From: Reclinomonas americana ATCC 50394
Lineage: Eukaryota > Jakobida > Jakobea > Jakobida
DNA length: 22,785 nt
Direction: 5' to 3'
Assembly (NCBI GenBank): GCA_048213135.1
Contig: PS015618.1
Location: forward strand, 68,643-91,427
This document shows positions 1 to 8,796 of the stretch, in pieces. Position 1 is the stretch's first letter. The number at the start of each line of letters is the position of its first letter. The notes below the pieces were generated by a model. It had not been told where the DNA came from, did no database searches, and saw nothing but the letters and a program-made list of their open reading frames with translations. The position numbers were made by a program, and so were the translations under genes.

Positions 1-171
1 GGGCGCACGTGCATGTGCGCGCGAGAGAGTGGGAAGAGTGCGCACCTGCTGATGCCACGTTTGGAGACGCGCAAGCACGAGCGCCGACATTGTGAGTGAA
101 CGATTGTTGGGACAGACGTGCCAGCGAGCACTGTCCTCCCGCCACTTTCCGCACCAAAGGGTTTGCTGTGA
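1..171 (+). promoter_or_regulatory. 5' flank / leader of the primase gene
   Basis: There is no reading frame of interest upstream of the primase ATG. The stretch is rich in GCGC, GAGAG and GTGCGC motifs and must hold the 5' leader and probably part of the promoter. No TATA box or other named element can be recognised. Confidence 0.35.
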
Positions 172-1796
172 ATGGCGAAGCGCACACGAGACGACGAGGA
201 TCGCGCAGTGGTGCCGCGTGATGCGGCCATGGAGGCCGACACCAAGACACTGATGTCGTTCTACTACAGTTCTGTGCACGCACGTACGAGTGTGTGTGAT
301 TCAAGAAAAAAGTGCTCACTTTTTGCCTCACACACACACACAGGCCGCTTCTTCCCGTACCGTGAGATGCACCGCTGGCTGAGCTATGGAGACGGTGCGT
401 TTCTGTCTCTTTCTCTCTCTCACACAGTTGGTGTGTGCCCCTCATGCATGTGAGTTGGCGCAGTGGACACCTTCCAGCGACGCGAGTTCTCCTTCACAAT
501 CGGCGGCGACGTGTACATTCGCTACAAGTCGTTCCGCGATGTGGATGAATTTGCGGCGCAAGTGCGAGAGATGATGCCCGACAAGATCGACATTGGCGCC
601 GTCTTCAACATCATGCCGCGCAATCATGCCTCGGTGGCCTCGGGCAAGTTCTACCCGCTGCAGCGTGAATTCGTGGTGGATATCGACTTTAGCGACTACA
701 ACGACGTGTGGTCGCTGGGCCGCGGCACTGGCAGTGAGGATGGCGGTGGTGCGCTGGTGAACAGCGAGTGGCCGGTGATGGTGGCTGCGGTGCAGTGCCT
801 GACGCGTCTTCTGACCGAGTGCTTCGGCTTCGAGGACATTATGTGGGTCTACTCGGGTCGTCGTGGTGTCCACGGATGGGTGTGCGACGCGGAGGCACGC
901 AACATGACCAACGAGGCCAGAAGCGCAGTGGCCGACTTCTTGCAGGTCTACAAGGGCAGCGACAAGTCGGCCGATCGTGTTCGTCTGGGACCCGGCAAGC
1001 GTGTGCATCCCGCCTTCCGTGCCGTGTTCGAGGAGATCCTGCAGCCCATCTTCCTGATGGTGGCCGAGGAGCAGGAGTGGCTCCTTCGACCCGCCGGCCA
1101 GCAGTACATTCTCGACATGTGCATGAATCACGGTGTGTGTGTGCCAAGTGTGTGCAAGTGTGTGCGTGACAGGAGCTTCTTGCGCGCTCACTTTTCCCGC
1201 CGACAGAGCTGCGGGAGGAGATCTCGCGACAGTGGACGGAGCGACGCGGCGAGACCAACTCGACCGGCATGTATCAGCTGCTGTGTCGCGTGTGCAAGCG
1301 GTTTGCCGAGACGAGCCGCACAGCGACGGCGGCCGCCGCTGCCACCTTTCCCATGGAGGTGGTGTTTGCGTTCTTGTATCCGCGTCTCGATATCAACGTC
1401 TCCAAGGGCATCAATCACTTGCTGAAGACGCCCTTTGCCGTGCACCCCAAGACTGGTACGCACCGCTGCTCTCCTTTTTTTTTGTGGACGACAGCAAAAG
1501 CAACAACAAATCCAAATGCGCCGTCTCGTGCAGGTCGTGTGTGCGTGCCGTTGCCGGTGGATACGGTGGAGGACTTTGATCCGACCAAGGTGCCGCGCGT
1601 GTCGCAGCTGATCAACGAACTCAACACGCTCGGTGGCAACGCCGAGGATCTGGTGGCTCGCTCCTGCATCGGCCCGGCAGTGCAGCTGCTGGAGGAGTTC
1701 GTCTCGAAACTGGAACACAAGCAGCGCCTGGAGAAGCAGCGGGATGATGTGGAGCGGCGACAGGTGGCCGAGGCGAGAGAATGGATGGAAATGTAA
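172..1796 (+). CDS. PRIM1: DNA primase small (catalytic) subunit, five exons
   Basis: Catalytic subunit of the eukaryotic primase that makes RNA primers with the large subunit and DNA polymerase alpha in the nucleus. Proposed exons: 172-283, 344-394, 464-1132, 1207-1455, 1534-1796. They give 447 aa, against about 420 in human. The phases agree, and the joins restore the conserved segments RFFPYREMHRWLSYGD and QRREFSFTIGGDVYIRYKSF. Visible hallmarks: the catalytic acidic pair in VVDIDFSDY (D127, D129), the WVYSGRRGVH motif (residues 182-191), and the third metal-binding Asp in YPRLDINVSKGINHLLK (D339). The C-terminal part is a charged, probably helical tail. Odd point: the Cys cluster that follows the DxD motif in human and yeast primase is absent and replaced by a Gly/Ser/Glu-rich stretch (residues about 137-158). 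The first donor could lie up to 15 nt earlier, because the current model carries about four extra residues before RFFPY. Transcription converges on the next gene. Confidence 0.95.
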
Positions 1797-1811
1797 ATGT
1801 CAATTGTGTGT

Positions 1812-4715
1812 TCATACCTCTGTCATGCTCAGTAACCGCTCCAGCTCACACAGTGTGGCGCCGGCCACAGGCAGGCAGGCGCGAATGCCCCAGTTTGGCA
1901 CCAACTGCACCACCTCGTCGAGCAGTCGCGCCGTCGGCACCTTGCATGACTCGGCGGCAAAGTGTCGCTCCGCGGCCGCTCGCTCCACCGTCACACTGTG
2001 CAGCGCCGACTCGCTGACCGCACCCGACGCGCGGCCGACCACCACTGGATCGCGGAAGAGTGTGCCCGTCAACGGACATGTGTACATGGCGCGCAACTCG
2101 GCCGCCCACATGCGGGTCTCCTCCAGCGCCTCAGCAATCATACAGAACCGTGCCGAATCCGCGTGCAACACACACTGCTCCGGTCTCAACACCACGCCCG
2201 TGCACGGATGTGTGGGTGGCACGCGCGAGGTGCGACAGGCGGCCAACCACCGCTCCGCCACACCTCGCTCAAACGCCTCGCCATCACCCTTGCCGCTGCG
2301 ACTGTGCACCGGTGGCCCGAGAGTGACGGGGTCGCGCATGACAAGTCCCGACACCGGGCACAGCATAATCGAGCGCAGTCGCCGCAAGAGCGCACCATGC
2401 TGTCGAATACGTGAGGAGCAGCGAGATGGAGAGAGATTGAGATTAGGGCTGTCAAGTCTCACCTCGGCCTGCACGCCGGCCAGCACCTCACGAGAGACGC
2501 GGTCACGCACGCACAACTGCAGTCGCGGCGTCTGCAGTGGAAAGGCGGCCAGGTGGTCCTTTTTGGCGGTCTCCCAGTCCGAGGCCGTAAAGATGCGTTG
2601 CGCCACGCCGTGCGGATCAATATACTCGAGCGCGACGCCTGCATCGACCCAGTGCGGATGAGCGGCATACAGTTGAATGCGCTCCCACAACGTGGTGAGG
2701 TCGGTGGCCACGTCAATGGCAATCTCGTAGGCCTCGTCGCCCACGGCCACACGAATCCCCAAGTGCACGGGATCTGCAAGCGACGAAGAAGACTTTTTTT
2801 GTGGCGACGCTCCCACTTGCAGACAGAGAGACAAGACATGCGTACCCGAATCCGCCAACAGAATGGGCGACGGCATGCGGAAGCTGGTGACGGCCACCGC
2901 CTGAAGCTTATCCACACCATCCCACTCGTGCACATCGTCGACCTCGACCACGCGCAGCTCGACAGTGTATCGGCAACCGGGTCGCACGCCATTCACCGTC
3001 AGCTGTCCGTACCGTTGGCCGACCGCAAACACATCGACAGGCGTGCGCAGCAGTGCCGGTTCGAAAGCCTCGTTCGACGCCGATGGAACGGCGGCCGGCA
3101 ACACCACGCAGTCGAGTGGCAACGGGTTCTCCCGCAGGTACTTGGCGAGCCAGTCCGGCAGAGAGCGATTGCCGCCGGGCGCCTGCCATGTGATGACGGC
3201 CTCGCGACCATCGTTGAGTCCCTGCACACCGAGTCGCACCACCGGCGACCCACCGTCCCTCCAGTCGTCGCCAACGCTGTCGCCGCAGTCGACACTCAGC
3301 CAGTCGCCCGGCAGCCACGTGTCCACCTCCGTGGTGGAGCACACCGACACGCGGAGTCGGTGTGTGCCAGCGCCCAGTCCGACCACCAGCAGACCCTCGA
3401 CTCGTGCATCGTCCGTGGGCACGCGCATCACACTGTTGGTCAACGGCACAGCAGCACAAGACGTCTCGCAGAAGCGCTCCACGCGAACAGGCTTCTCCGG
3501 CGAGGCATTCACCAGCAGCAGCGTCACGAAAAAGGCAGTCGGCGGCACCTCCGACAGCAGTCCGACCAGAGCTGCGACGACAGAGAGAGAGAGAGAGGGA
3601 GAGAGTAAGGATGTGTGCGAGAATGTCAAGCGAGCTGCCATACGCATACCTTCGGGAACCGCTTGAACCGACACTGCACCGGCCGATCCGCCGACCACCA
3701 GGTGCGTGCCGTCGGGTGACCACGCAGCACTGTTGAGATGCTCGCCACGGCCGGCGACCACAGCGCGCATCGTCCCGAGTGGCTCGCCACTGCCCGTCCA
3801 CCACAGACGCACAACGCCATCGGCGGAGGCCGAGGCCAGCAGCAGTGGTTGGTGAGGCCGAAACGCCAACGCTCGCACCCTCCCGTCGTGCCCATTATGC
3901 AGCGTCCGCACACACCTCCCAGTGCTCCCGTCCCACAGTCGCACTGCATGATCGAAAGACCCCGTGGCCACCCACTGCTCGCCACTCCATGCGACGCACG
4001 AGACGCCCGCCGGATGCACCAGACGAAACAGAAACACCCACGTCTCCCCACCATCGTCGCCATGGCCACTGCCAGAGGGCTTGGCGGCAAACACATGTGC
4101 ATTGCCGTCGGCCGAGGCCGTGGCCAATCGCCGTGATGCCGAGTTCGAGAGAGCCACTGCGAGTACCCAGTCACTGTGCGTGGGAGTGAGAGTGGCGGGT
4201 CGCTTGTCGTCGCCCGAAGAGAGGCGCATGCACGCCACAGAACCGTCTTGAGCGCCCGAGACAACCCACTCGCCACCACCAGCCACACAGCACACAGATG
4301 CAGTGTCTGTGTGGAAGCTGAATGAGGGAGGGGCGGTGGAGAAGGGGGTGTGGGGAGTGTCGTCACGCAACGTGCACGCGACCAGCGATGGAGTGTGAGA
4401 CCGGTGTGTGCATCCCTCACAGTCACCGTGCATGCGGGTGCGGCGGAGCCGGCGATGAGCAGGCGCGGGTAGCTGGTAATTAGAAGGAGTGGGTGCACAG
4501 GCACATGTGTGTGTATGTGTGTGTGTGAGTGGGTTGAGTGCGCGCCACCTTGCATGCCAGGCGACGCAGCGCGCCGTGCACTTGTATTCTTCGCGCCACT
4601 GCAGTCGACGACTGCCACCGTGGCGATCGAGTTGGAGGATGGACACGAGGCCGCCACGGTCGACACTGGCCACCAGTGTGTGGCCGTCGAGCTCCACTGG
4701 GCTCACGGCCTGCAT
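1812..4715 (-). CDS. WD40-repeat protein with PB1-like domain and two C-terminal U-boxes
   Basis: Proposed exons, 5' to 3' on the minus strand: 4715-4549, 4472-4378, 4306-3650, 3571-2846, 2773-2463, 2399-1812, giving 847 aa. Residues about 1-310 form a WD40 propeller; visible blades include SVCCVAGGGEWVVSGAQDG, WVATGSFDHAVRLWDG and PLLLASASADGVVRLWWTG. Residues about 310-550 are a beta-rich region, part of which resembles fibronectin type III. Residues about 552-636 fit a PB1 domain, with the OPCA-like stretch YIDPHGVAQRIFTASDWETA. Two U-box-like modules follow: MLCPVSGLVMRDPV with FERGVAERWL and HPCTGVVL (about 660-745), then YTCPLTGTLFRDPVVVG with VPTARLL and LVPNWGIRACL (about 755-835). 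U-boxes recruit E2 enzymes, so an E3 ubiquitin ligase that recognises substrates through the propeller is inferred. The start could instead be the ATG at 4853, which adds 46 residues. Introns 3, 4 and 5 are stop-free multiples of three, and introns 1 plus 2 together also keep frame. Confidence 0.85.
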   Translation of the reverse strand: MQAVSPVELDGHTLVASVDRGGLVSILQLDRHGGSRRLQWREEYKCTARCVAWHARWRALNPLTHTHTHTCACAPTPSNYQLPAPAHRRLRRTRMHGDCEGCTHRSHTPSLVACTLRDDTPHTPFSTAPPSFSFHTDTASVCCVAGGGEWVVSGAQDGSVACMRLSSGDDKRPATLTPTHSDWVLAVALSNSASRRLATASADGNAHVFAAKPSGSGHGDDGGETWVFLFRLVHPAGVSCVAWSGEQWVATGSFDHAVRLWDGSTGRCVRTLHNGHDGRVRALAFRPHQPLLLASASADGVVRLWWTGSGEPLGTMRAVVAGRGEHLNSAAWSPDGTHLVVGGSAGAVSVQAVPEGMRMAARLTFSHTSLLSPSLSLSVVAALVGLLSEVPPTAFFVTLLLVNASPEKPVRVERFCETSCAAVPLTNSVMRVPTDDARVEGLLVVGLGAGTHRLRVSVCSTTEVDTWLPGDWLSVDCGDSVGDDWRDGGSPVVRLGVQGLNDGREAVITWQAPGGNRSLPDWLAKYLRENPLPLDCVVLPAAVPSASNEAFEPALLRTPVDVFAVGQRYGQLTVNGVRPGCRYTVELRVVEVDDVHEWDGVDKLQAVAVTSFRMPSPILLADSGTHVLSLCLQVGASPQKKSSSSLADPVHLGIRVAVGDEAYEIAIDVATDLTTLWERIQLYAAHPHWVDAGVALEYIDPHGVAQRIFTASDWETAKKDHLAAFPLQTPRLQLCVRDRVSREVLAGVQAEVRLDSPNLNLSPSRCSSRIRQHGALLRRLRSIMLCPVSGLVMRDPVTLGPPVHSRSGKGDGEAFERGVAERWLAACRTSRVPPTHPCTGVVLRPEQCVLHADSARFCMIAEALEETRMWAAELRAMYTCPLTGTLFRDPVVVGRASGAVSESALHSVTVERAAAERHFAAESCKVPTARLLDEVVQLVPNWGIRACLPVAGATLCELERLLSMTEV

Positions 4716-4853
4716 CTGATGTGGAGGTGGTGGTGGGGGACAACGAAGCAACAATCGCGATTGTTCAACAACAAGTTCGACGTCGCCGCGAAGTCGTTCT
4801 GCAACGCGTCCCGGTGGTTGGCGAGCGTGTGGTGCAGGCACAACTGGCATCAC

Positions 4854-5590
4854 ATGCAGTCAACATACACACACCATCCGGAGTTGCTGAAACTGAAACG
4901 AGACGCTGACAAAGACCACATGTTCGACACGCAGTACATTGGTGCACGTGAGAACTCCGAATCCCCAACATGGCTACCTGTATGCACAAAACCACAGTAC
5001 CTGCCCAAGTGGACAGGCTCCGAATGGACAAGAACGCAAGGGCCATGGTTGATTTTCCTTGGTACCAATATCAAGCGCGTTCGATAAAGTACCGTATGTG
5101 GCACGAAGACTTGCTCGCAGACCCTGCTCTTGCAACTTCGGTTGTGCCTGCCCTCCATGCAGCGTCAGAGCTCGCGAATGTAGACGCCACGAAAGGCGTG
5201 TGCTCATTGAGAGAAACAAATTGTATCGGCAAATCGCGATCAACCAGTCACATTTATCGGTGAGGGCCTTTGGCAAATGCGAAACCTCGCAGTATCGCGA
5301 CAGCCTCACCACGTTGCTGACTCTGATTCGCCAGTTGCTTCGCTCGGACCGCGCAACGAATGCAGGAAATTCATCGCTGCCCAACAAATACCGATCGTCG
5401 CCAACGTCAGGCTGATGCGTTGATGTGCACAGACATGCGCGCGTTTGCATGTGTGTGTGCGTGTGGGTGTGTGAGTGCGTGTGTGGTCAGCCAACCAATC
5501 GGCCAATTCCGGACAGATGAGTCAGCACCTCGCATCTCCACACGCACCCCCAACGCACGCGCAGTGAGTGCGAAAGACAACGGACAGTGA
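4854..5590 (+). other. Less GC-rich interval with a possible small spliced gene, unidentified
   Basis: This stretch lies between the divergent starts of the WD40/U-box gene and the His/Gln-rich gene. It looks less GC-rich than its surroundings. A plus-strand reading can be chained through two consensus introns, 4948-4997 (GTGAGA to CACAG) and 5260-5334 (GTGAGG to a CTGAC branch-like site and CCAG). The exons would be 4854-4947, 4998-5259 and 5335 onward. Phases agree and the reading is open to 5590, about 203 aa, but its last part translates a GTGTGCGTG tract and is probably untranslated or intronic. The middle exon encodes a plausible soluble segment containing FPWYQYQARSIKYRMW. I do not recognise the protein. 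It could equally be a pseudogene, a leader exon of a neighbour, or chance. Nothing else identifiable lies between 4716 and 5723. Confidence 0.2.
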
Positions 5591-5723
5591 GAGCAGCAAG
5601 CGTCACGCCGCGCCCCAGCGCAGTCACACACGCACACAGACAGAGAGATTCCACACTCTTTTGTGACGGTGTCCAAGTCCAACAAAACCTTTTCGACAAG
5701 CGCAGAAAGGAGACAAGAAAAAA

Positions 5724-6564
5724 ATGAGTGCGCCTCCTCCTTCACTGACGACACTGGCTGAGATCGCGGCGGTGACAACAACACCCTCGTCTCCCAAGAT
5801 GACGTCACCCAAGAAAGGTGTGTGACATGAGAGAGAGAGAGTGCGTGCGTGTGTGTTTGTGTTGGGGGATGTCATGGCCGCGAACAACATACTCTCTCTT
5901 TCATTCTCCCACTTTCTTCATTCTTTGTTGATGTCACACGCGCACACATGTTTGTGTGTGCGTGCATGAGTAACCATCTCCTTTGTTTTCTTGTTTTAAA
6001 GAAATAATCTTTGCGCTCACATGTGTGTGTGCACACAGAACCCACAGCCAATGGCAGTGACTTGCTCGCCTCCATGAAGCCAGTGGAGCCCTCATCATTT
6101 GCTGTTGCGTGTGCCTTTTTTTTTTCGCACATTATGTTTTTTCGTTGATATCGCCCGCCACCGCCAACAAATGTTCTCACTCCAATTGTTTATTGCAGCC
6201 GGCACCGCCTTCTTCTTCATCATCATCGTCATCGGCGCCCATGTTGATGGCTTCGCATTCGTATCCGGTTGGTCATGGCAATGCTTCACCACCGCACCAT
6301 CAGCATCATCACCAGCATCAGCAGCATCATCACCAGCATCAGCAGCATCAGCAGCAGCAGCAGCAGCAGCACCAGCTGCATCATCATCAGCTTCTGCACT
6401 CATCGTCGTCGTCATCGTCGAGCGTACCCACGTCGAATTTTGCGATGAATTCCACCAACGGAAATGGTGTTGGTGGCTCGGGTGGCAGCTCGGCGGCGGA
6501 CGCAGCGCAGTCGTGGGAAATGTGGAAGCCGATTGTTGAAGTTGCGTTTGCTGTTGTTTTGTGA
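5724..6564 (+). CDS. His/Gln/Ser-rich low-complexity protein, three exons
   Basis: Proposed exons: 5724-5817, 6039-6103 and 6199-6564 (174 aa). The ATG has an A-rich context (GAAAAAAATG). The N-terminus MSAPPPSLTTLAEIAAV is followed by TSPKKEPTANGSDLLASMKP. The last exon is Ser-rich, then His/Gln-rich (QHHHQHQ units), then Ser-rich again. It ends in SSAADAAQSWEMWKPIVE and a short hydrophobic tail. Phase requires the second intron to start GTTGCG at 6104, an unusual donor also seen in the CysRS gene. No catalytic domain is visible. Such composition is common in transcriptional co-regulators, but that is only suggestive. The CDS may not end at 6564: an unseen splice could join it to the poly-Gln gene at 7243, although I found no phase-consistent join. 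Confidence 0.55.
6301..6342 (+). repeat. Exact 21-bp tandem duplication coding QHHHQHQ twice
   Basis: The units 6301-6321 and 6322-6342 are identical and in frame with the His/Gln-rich exon. They are followed by a run of CAG codons to about 6370. The tract is a likely site of length variation. Confidence 0.85.
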
Positions 6565-7242
6565 AGATGCAATTCGCTTCCTGTTGTTCTTTTGTTGTTG
6601 TTTTCGTACGCTTTGCTTTGGCACGCTGGAGAGCTGAGTAGCATACACGCACGCACGCACACGCTGGTCGATCTTTGCCCTCTTGTTGATGTGCTTGGGG
6701 AGTGAGCGTCGGAGCCGACCTCTGTCATTCTCCACTCTGCTCGTCTTGGGTGGGAAGATGCTTGCTGTCTTGTGTGCTGTAATGGCAGTCAGTGATGTGC
6801 GACTCTGCGAAGTATCCGCATATGTTGTGTGACCACTGATGTGCTCTTTCTGTGAGTTCGCACCACGAGATCTTCTGTGTGTGTGTGTGTGTGGTGGGCG
6901 AGAAACAGCAGTTCCCGACGATCGGCATCTTCTGTCAGTGCGCGTGAGTGTAGCTTGTGTGAGCAAGAGGGTGCGTGTGCGCGTGTGTGTGCGTGTGGAG
7001 GTGGAGAAGGAGCACGACACTTGCCCTCTTGGTGAATGATGCACCGAGTGCGCATTCTTGTCGCATCTGGGGCCAATCGGCGCAAGTATTACATTGATGC
7101 TGGTCACCACACTTTCTAAAATTCCCTGAGAGAGCGGACCGTCTCGCTTTTCATTCTCTCTGCATTCACGCACACACGCACTCTCCCTGTCTCTCCCTCT
7201 CTTGCACGACGCGGCACTCGGGCACGCCTGCGCTGTGTTAAG
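6565..7242 (+). promoter_or_regulatory. Spacer: 3' region of one low-complexity gene, 5' region of the next
   Basis: No convincing exon was found in these 678 bases. The left part is TTG/TTTGTTG-rich and resembles a 3' untranslated region. The right part carries GTGTGTG runs (about 6876-6892 and 6976-6994) and a CT-rich block (7140-7205) upstream of the next ATG. It should contain the promoter and leader of the poly-Gln gene, but no named element is identifiable. Confidence 0.35.
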
Positions 7243-7779
7243 ATGTTCACTCATTTGACGTACGAACAGCAATATCGCCCGCAGCTGCACACGCTGCCGC
7301 AGTTGCCGCTCTCGGCACTGCCAATACCTCTCCCGTCGGTGACACCCGTCAGTATGGCTGGCCGCTCGAACTCTGGCGGCCTGCCGTCGCCAACGCCGTC
7401 GTCGTCAACCTCCTCGGTCACCTCGTCCACCGCAATTCATCGCTCACCCGGTCCGTCTCGCCATCACCACCTGCTGCAGCAGTCGCTGCTCGGCGGCGGA
7501 AGCGGTGCCGCCCTCAGTGCCAGCAACAACGCCAGTGGCAGTGTGCATGCACGTATGTCTGACTTCTCCAGTGGTGCGCCCACGTCGCCGCCGTCGGCAA
7601 TGACCACCAACACCACGTCGACGGCGCCTGGCTCCAGCATGTTTGGACCGCTGGACGGCACCTCATACGCCCACGTGCTCATGTCGCTGCGCTCATCGCC
7701 CGTGCAGCAGGCTGCGGCCGCGGCAGCGTTGGCCGCCACAGCCATGGACCACCACGGACACCACCAGTCGCACCACCAT

Positions 7780-7818
<39 letters not shown>

Positions 7819-7869
7819 CAACAACAGCTGCAACAGCAGCAGCAGCAGCAACAACAACACCAACAGCAC

Positions 7870-7904
<35 letters not shown>

Positions 7905-8796
7905 CTTGATGCACCACCAGACGGTGACGGTGCCGAGTTCGCCACAGGCACCGCGTACAATGCCGAGCCTGATGACCGGCGGTCACGTTGCAACATCTCC
8001 GCACGTGCTGGCCATGCTGGAGCAGCTCCACCAGGCGTACCCACACGCATACGCCCACATGCCACCGCCACAACCGCCAATGATACTGCCGCATCACGCC
8101 TCGCAACAGCAGCCACAACAGTCCCCGTCGGCGGCAGCACTGCACCAGTATCAGCAGCTGTCGATGATGGCAACACCGTCGGCAACCTCCATGGGCATTC
8201 CGCTGCCACACCACCTGCCACTGCCGCACCACGTGCAAGTTCAAGTCGCCGCATCCCCCGGCTCCCTGCTGACTTCGCATTTGCACTCACACACTCAGCC
8301 GCCACCGCCACCACCGCCGCCGCCTCCCCCTCCACCACCGCCATCATCACAGTCCGCGGCGTCTACCGCCAACGGGCAACCGGTGCGACGCAAGCGCGGA
8401 CGGAAGCGCGATGCGGCGGACGCAATCGGTGGCATCGGTGGCATCGGTGCAGGGGCCGCTGGTGGCGAAGCTGGTATGGTCGGTGGAGAGGACGAGCCGG
8501 CACAGAAGCGTCGTGAGCGGCTCGGCCCGACGCGCGATTTGTCGGCGGAGGAACGGCAGCAGCTGGATCGTGCCATCCAGTGGTTTAGCGGTGCAATTCG
8601 CCTTCATCGCGGTCAAACGCGACTGGCACTGGATCCTCTGCGCAAGCACATTTGCGAACACGTCCTGCAACTGCCGCAAGTGTGGAAGAGAACGCACCCG
8701 TGCTGGAAGGTGCTGCTGCAGGAGCTGTTCGTGGGTCAGCACTTTGAGGTGCGCGCCGAATCTGACGAGTTTCCGCACCTTCTGCGGCCCGGATGA
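7243..8796 (+). CDS. Poly-Gln protein with AT-hook-like patch and winged-helix-like C-terminus
   Basis: One uninterrupted reading frame of 517 aa in an otherwise intron-rich window. Order of features: Ser/Pro/Thr-rich N-terminus (about 1-150), Ala-rich stretch (about 155-165), His-rich segment, 40-codon Gln-rich tract (residues 181-220), more Pro/His/Gln-rich sequence, 15 consecutive Pro (353-367), basic AT-hook-like patch VRRKRGRKRD (about 382-391), Gly/Ala linker, then a compact domain of about 80 residues starting LSAEERQQLDRAIQWFSGAI and ending near FEVRAESDEFPHLLRPG. That last domain is the only part of ordinary complexity. Its alternating helices followed by a beta hairpin would suit a small winged-helix fold such as LOTUS/OST-HTH. 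The assignment is structural intuition, not an alignment. A DNA- or RNA-binding regulator in the nucleus is inferred. The start at 7243 is the first ATG of the frame; M37 of the same frame (7351) is an alternative. Confidence 0.75.
7783..7902 (+). repeat. CAG/CAA poly-glutamine tract (40 codons)
   Basis: Forty codons of CAG mixed with CAA, broken only by one Leu and two His codons. The CAA interruptions make it less prone to slippage than pure CAG. The minus strand here gives a poly-Leu frame that is only a shadow. Confidence 0.95.
8299..8343 (+). repeat. Poly-proline tract, 15 codons CCN
   Basis: Fifteen consecutive proline codons within the poly-Gln protein. They are encoded by mixed CCG, CCA, CCT and CCC, which argues for selection on the protein rather than simple triplet expansion. 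Confidence 0.95.

Noticed and set aside
442-1191. 249-codon minus-strand frame opposite primase
   Set aside because: It lies entirely antisense to the conserved primase exon, has no recognisable motif, and includes translated GTGTGT intron sequence.
5185-5260. Resemblance of one frame (RECRRHERRVLIERNKLYRQ) to the N-terminal half of mitochondrial ribosomal protein uS14
   Set aside because: The diagnostic C-terminal half (RNRC...GRPRG...SRI) is absent in every frame downstream. The match is short and composed mostly of Arg and Lys.
5260-5292. A 33-nt intron in the less GC-rich interval
   Set aside because: It is too short for this gene set. A better acceptor with a branch-like CTGAC gives 75 nt.
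7679-8350. Long minus-strand frames (Ala/Val-rich and poly-Leu) opposite the poly-Gln gene
   Set aside because: They are complements of CAG/CAA and CCN repeats. The plus-strand frame contains the ordinary-complexity C-terminal domain, so the minus frames are shadows.
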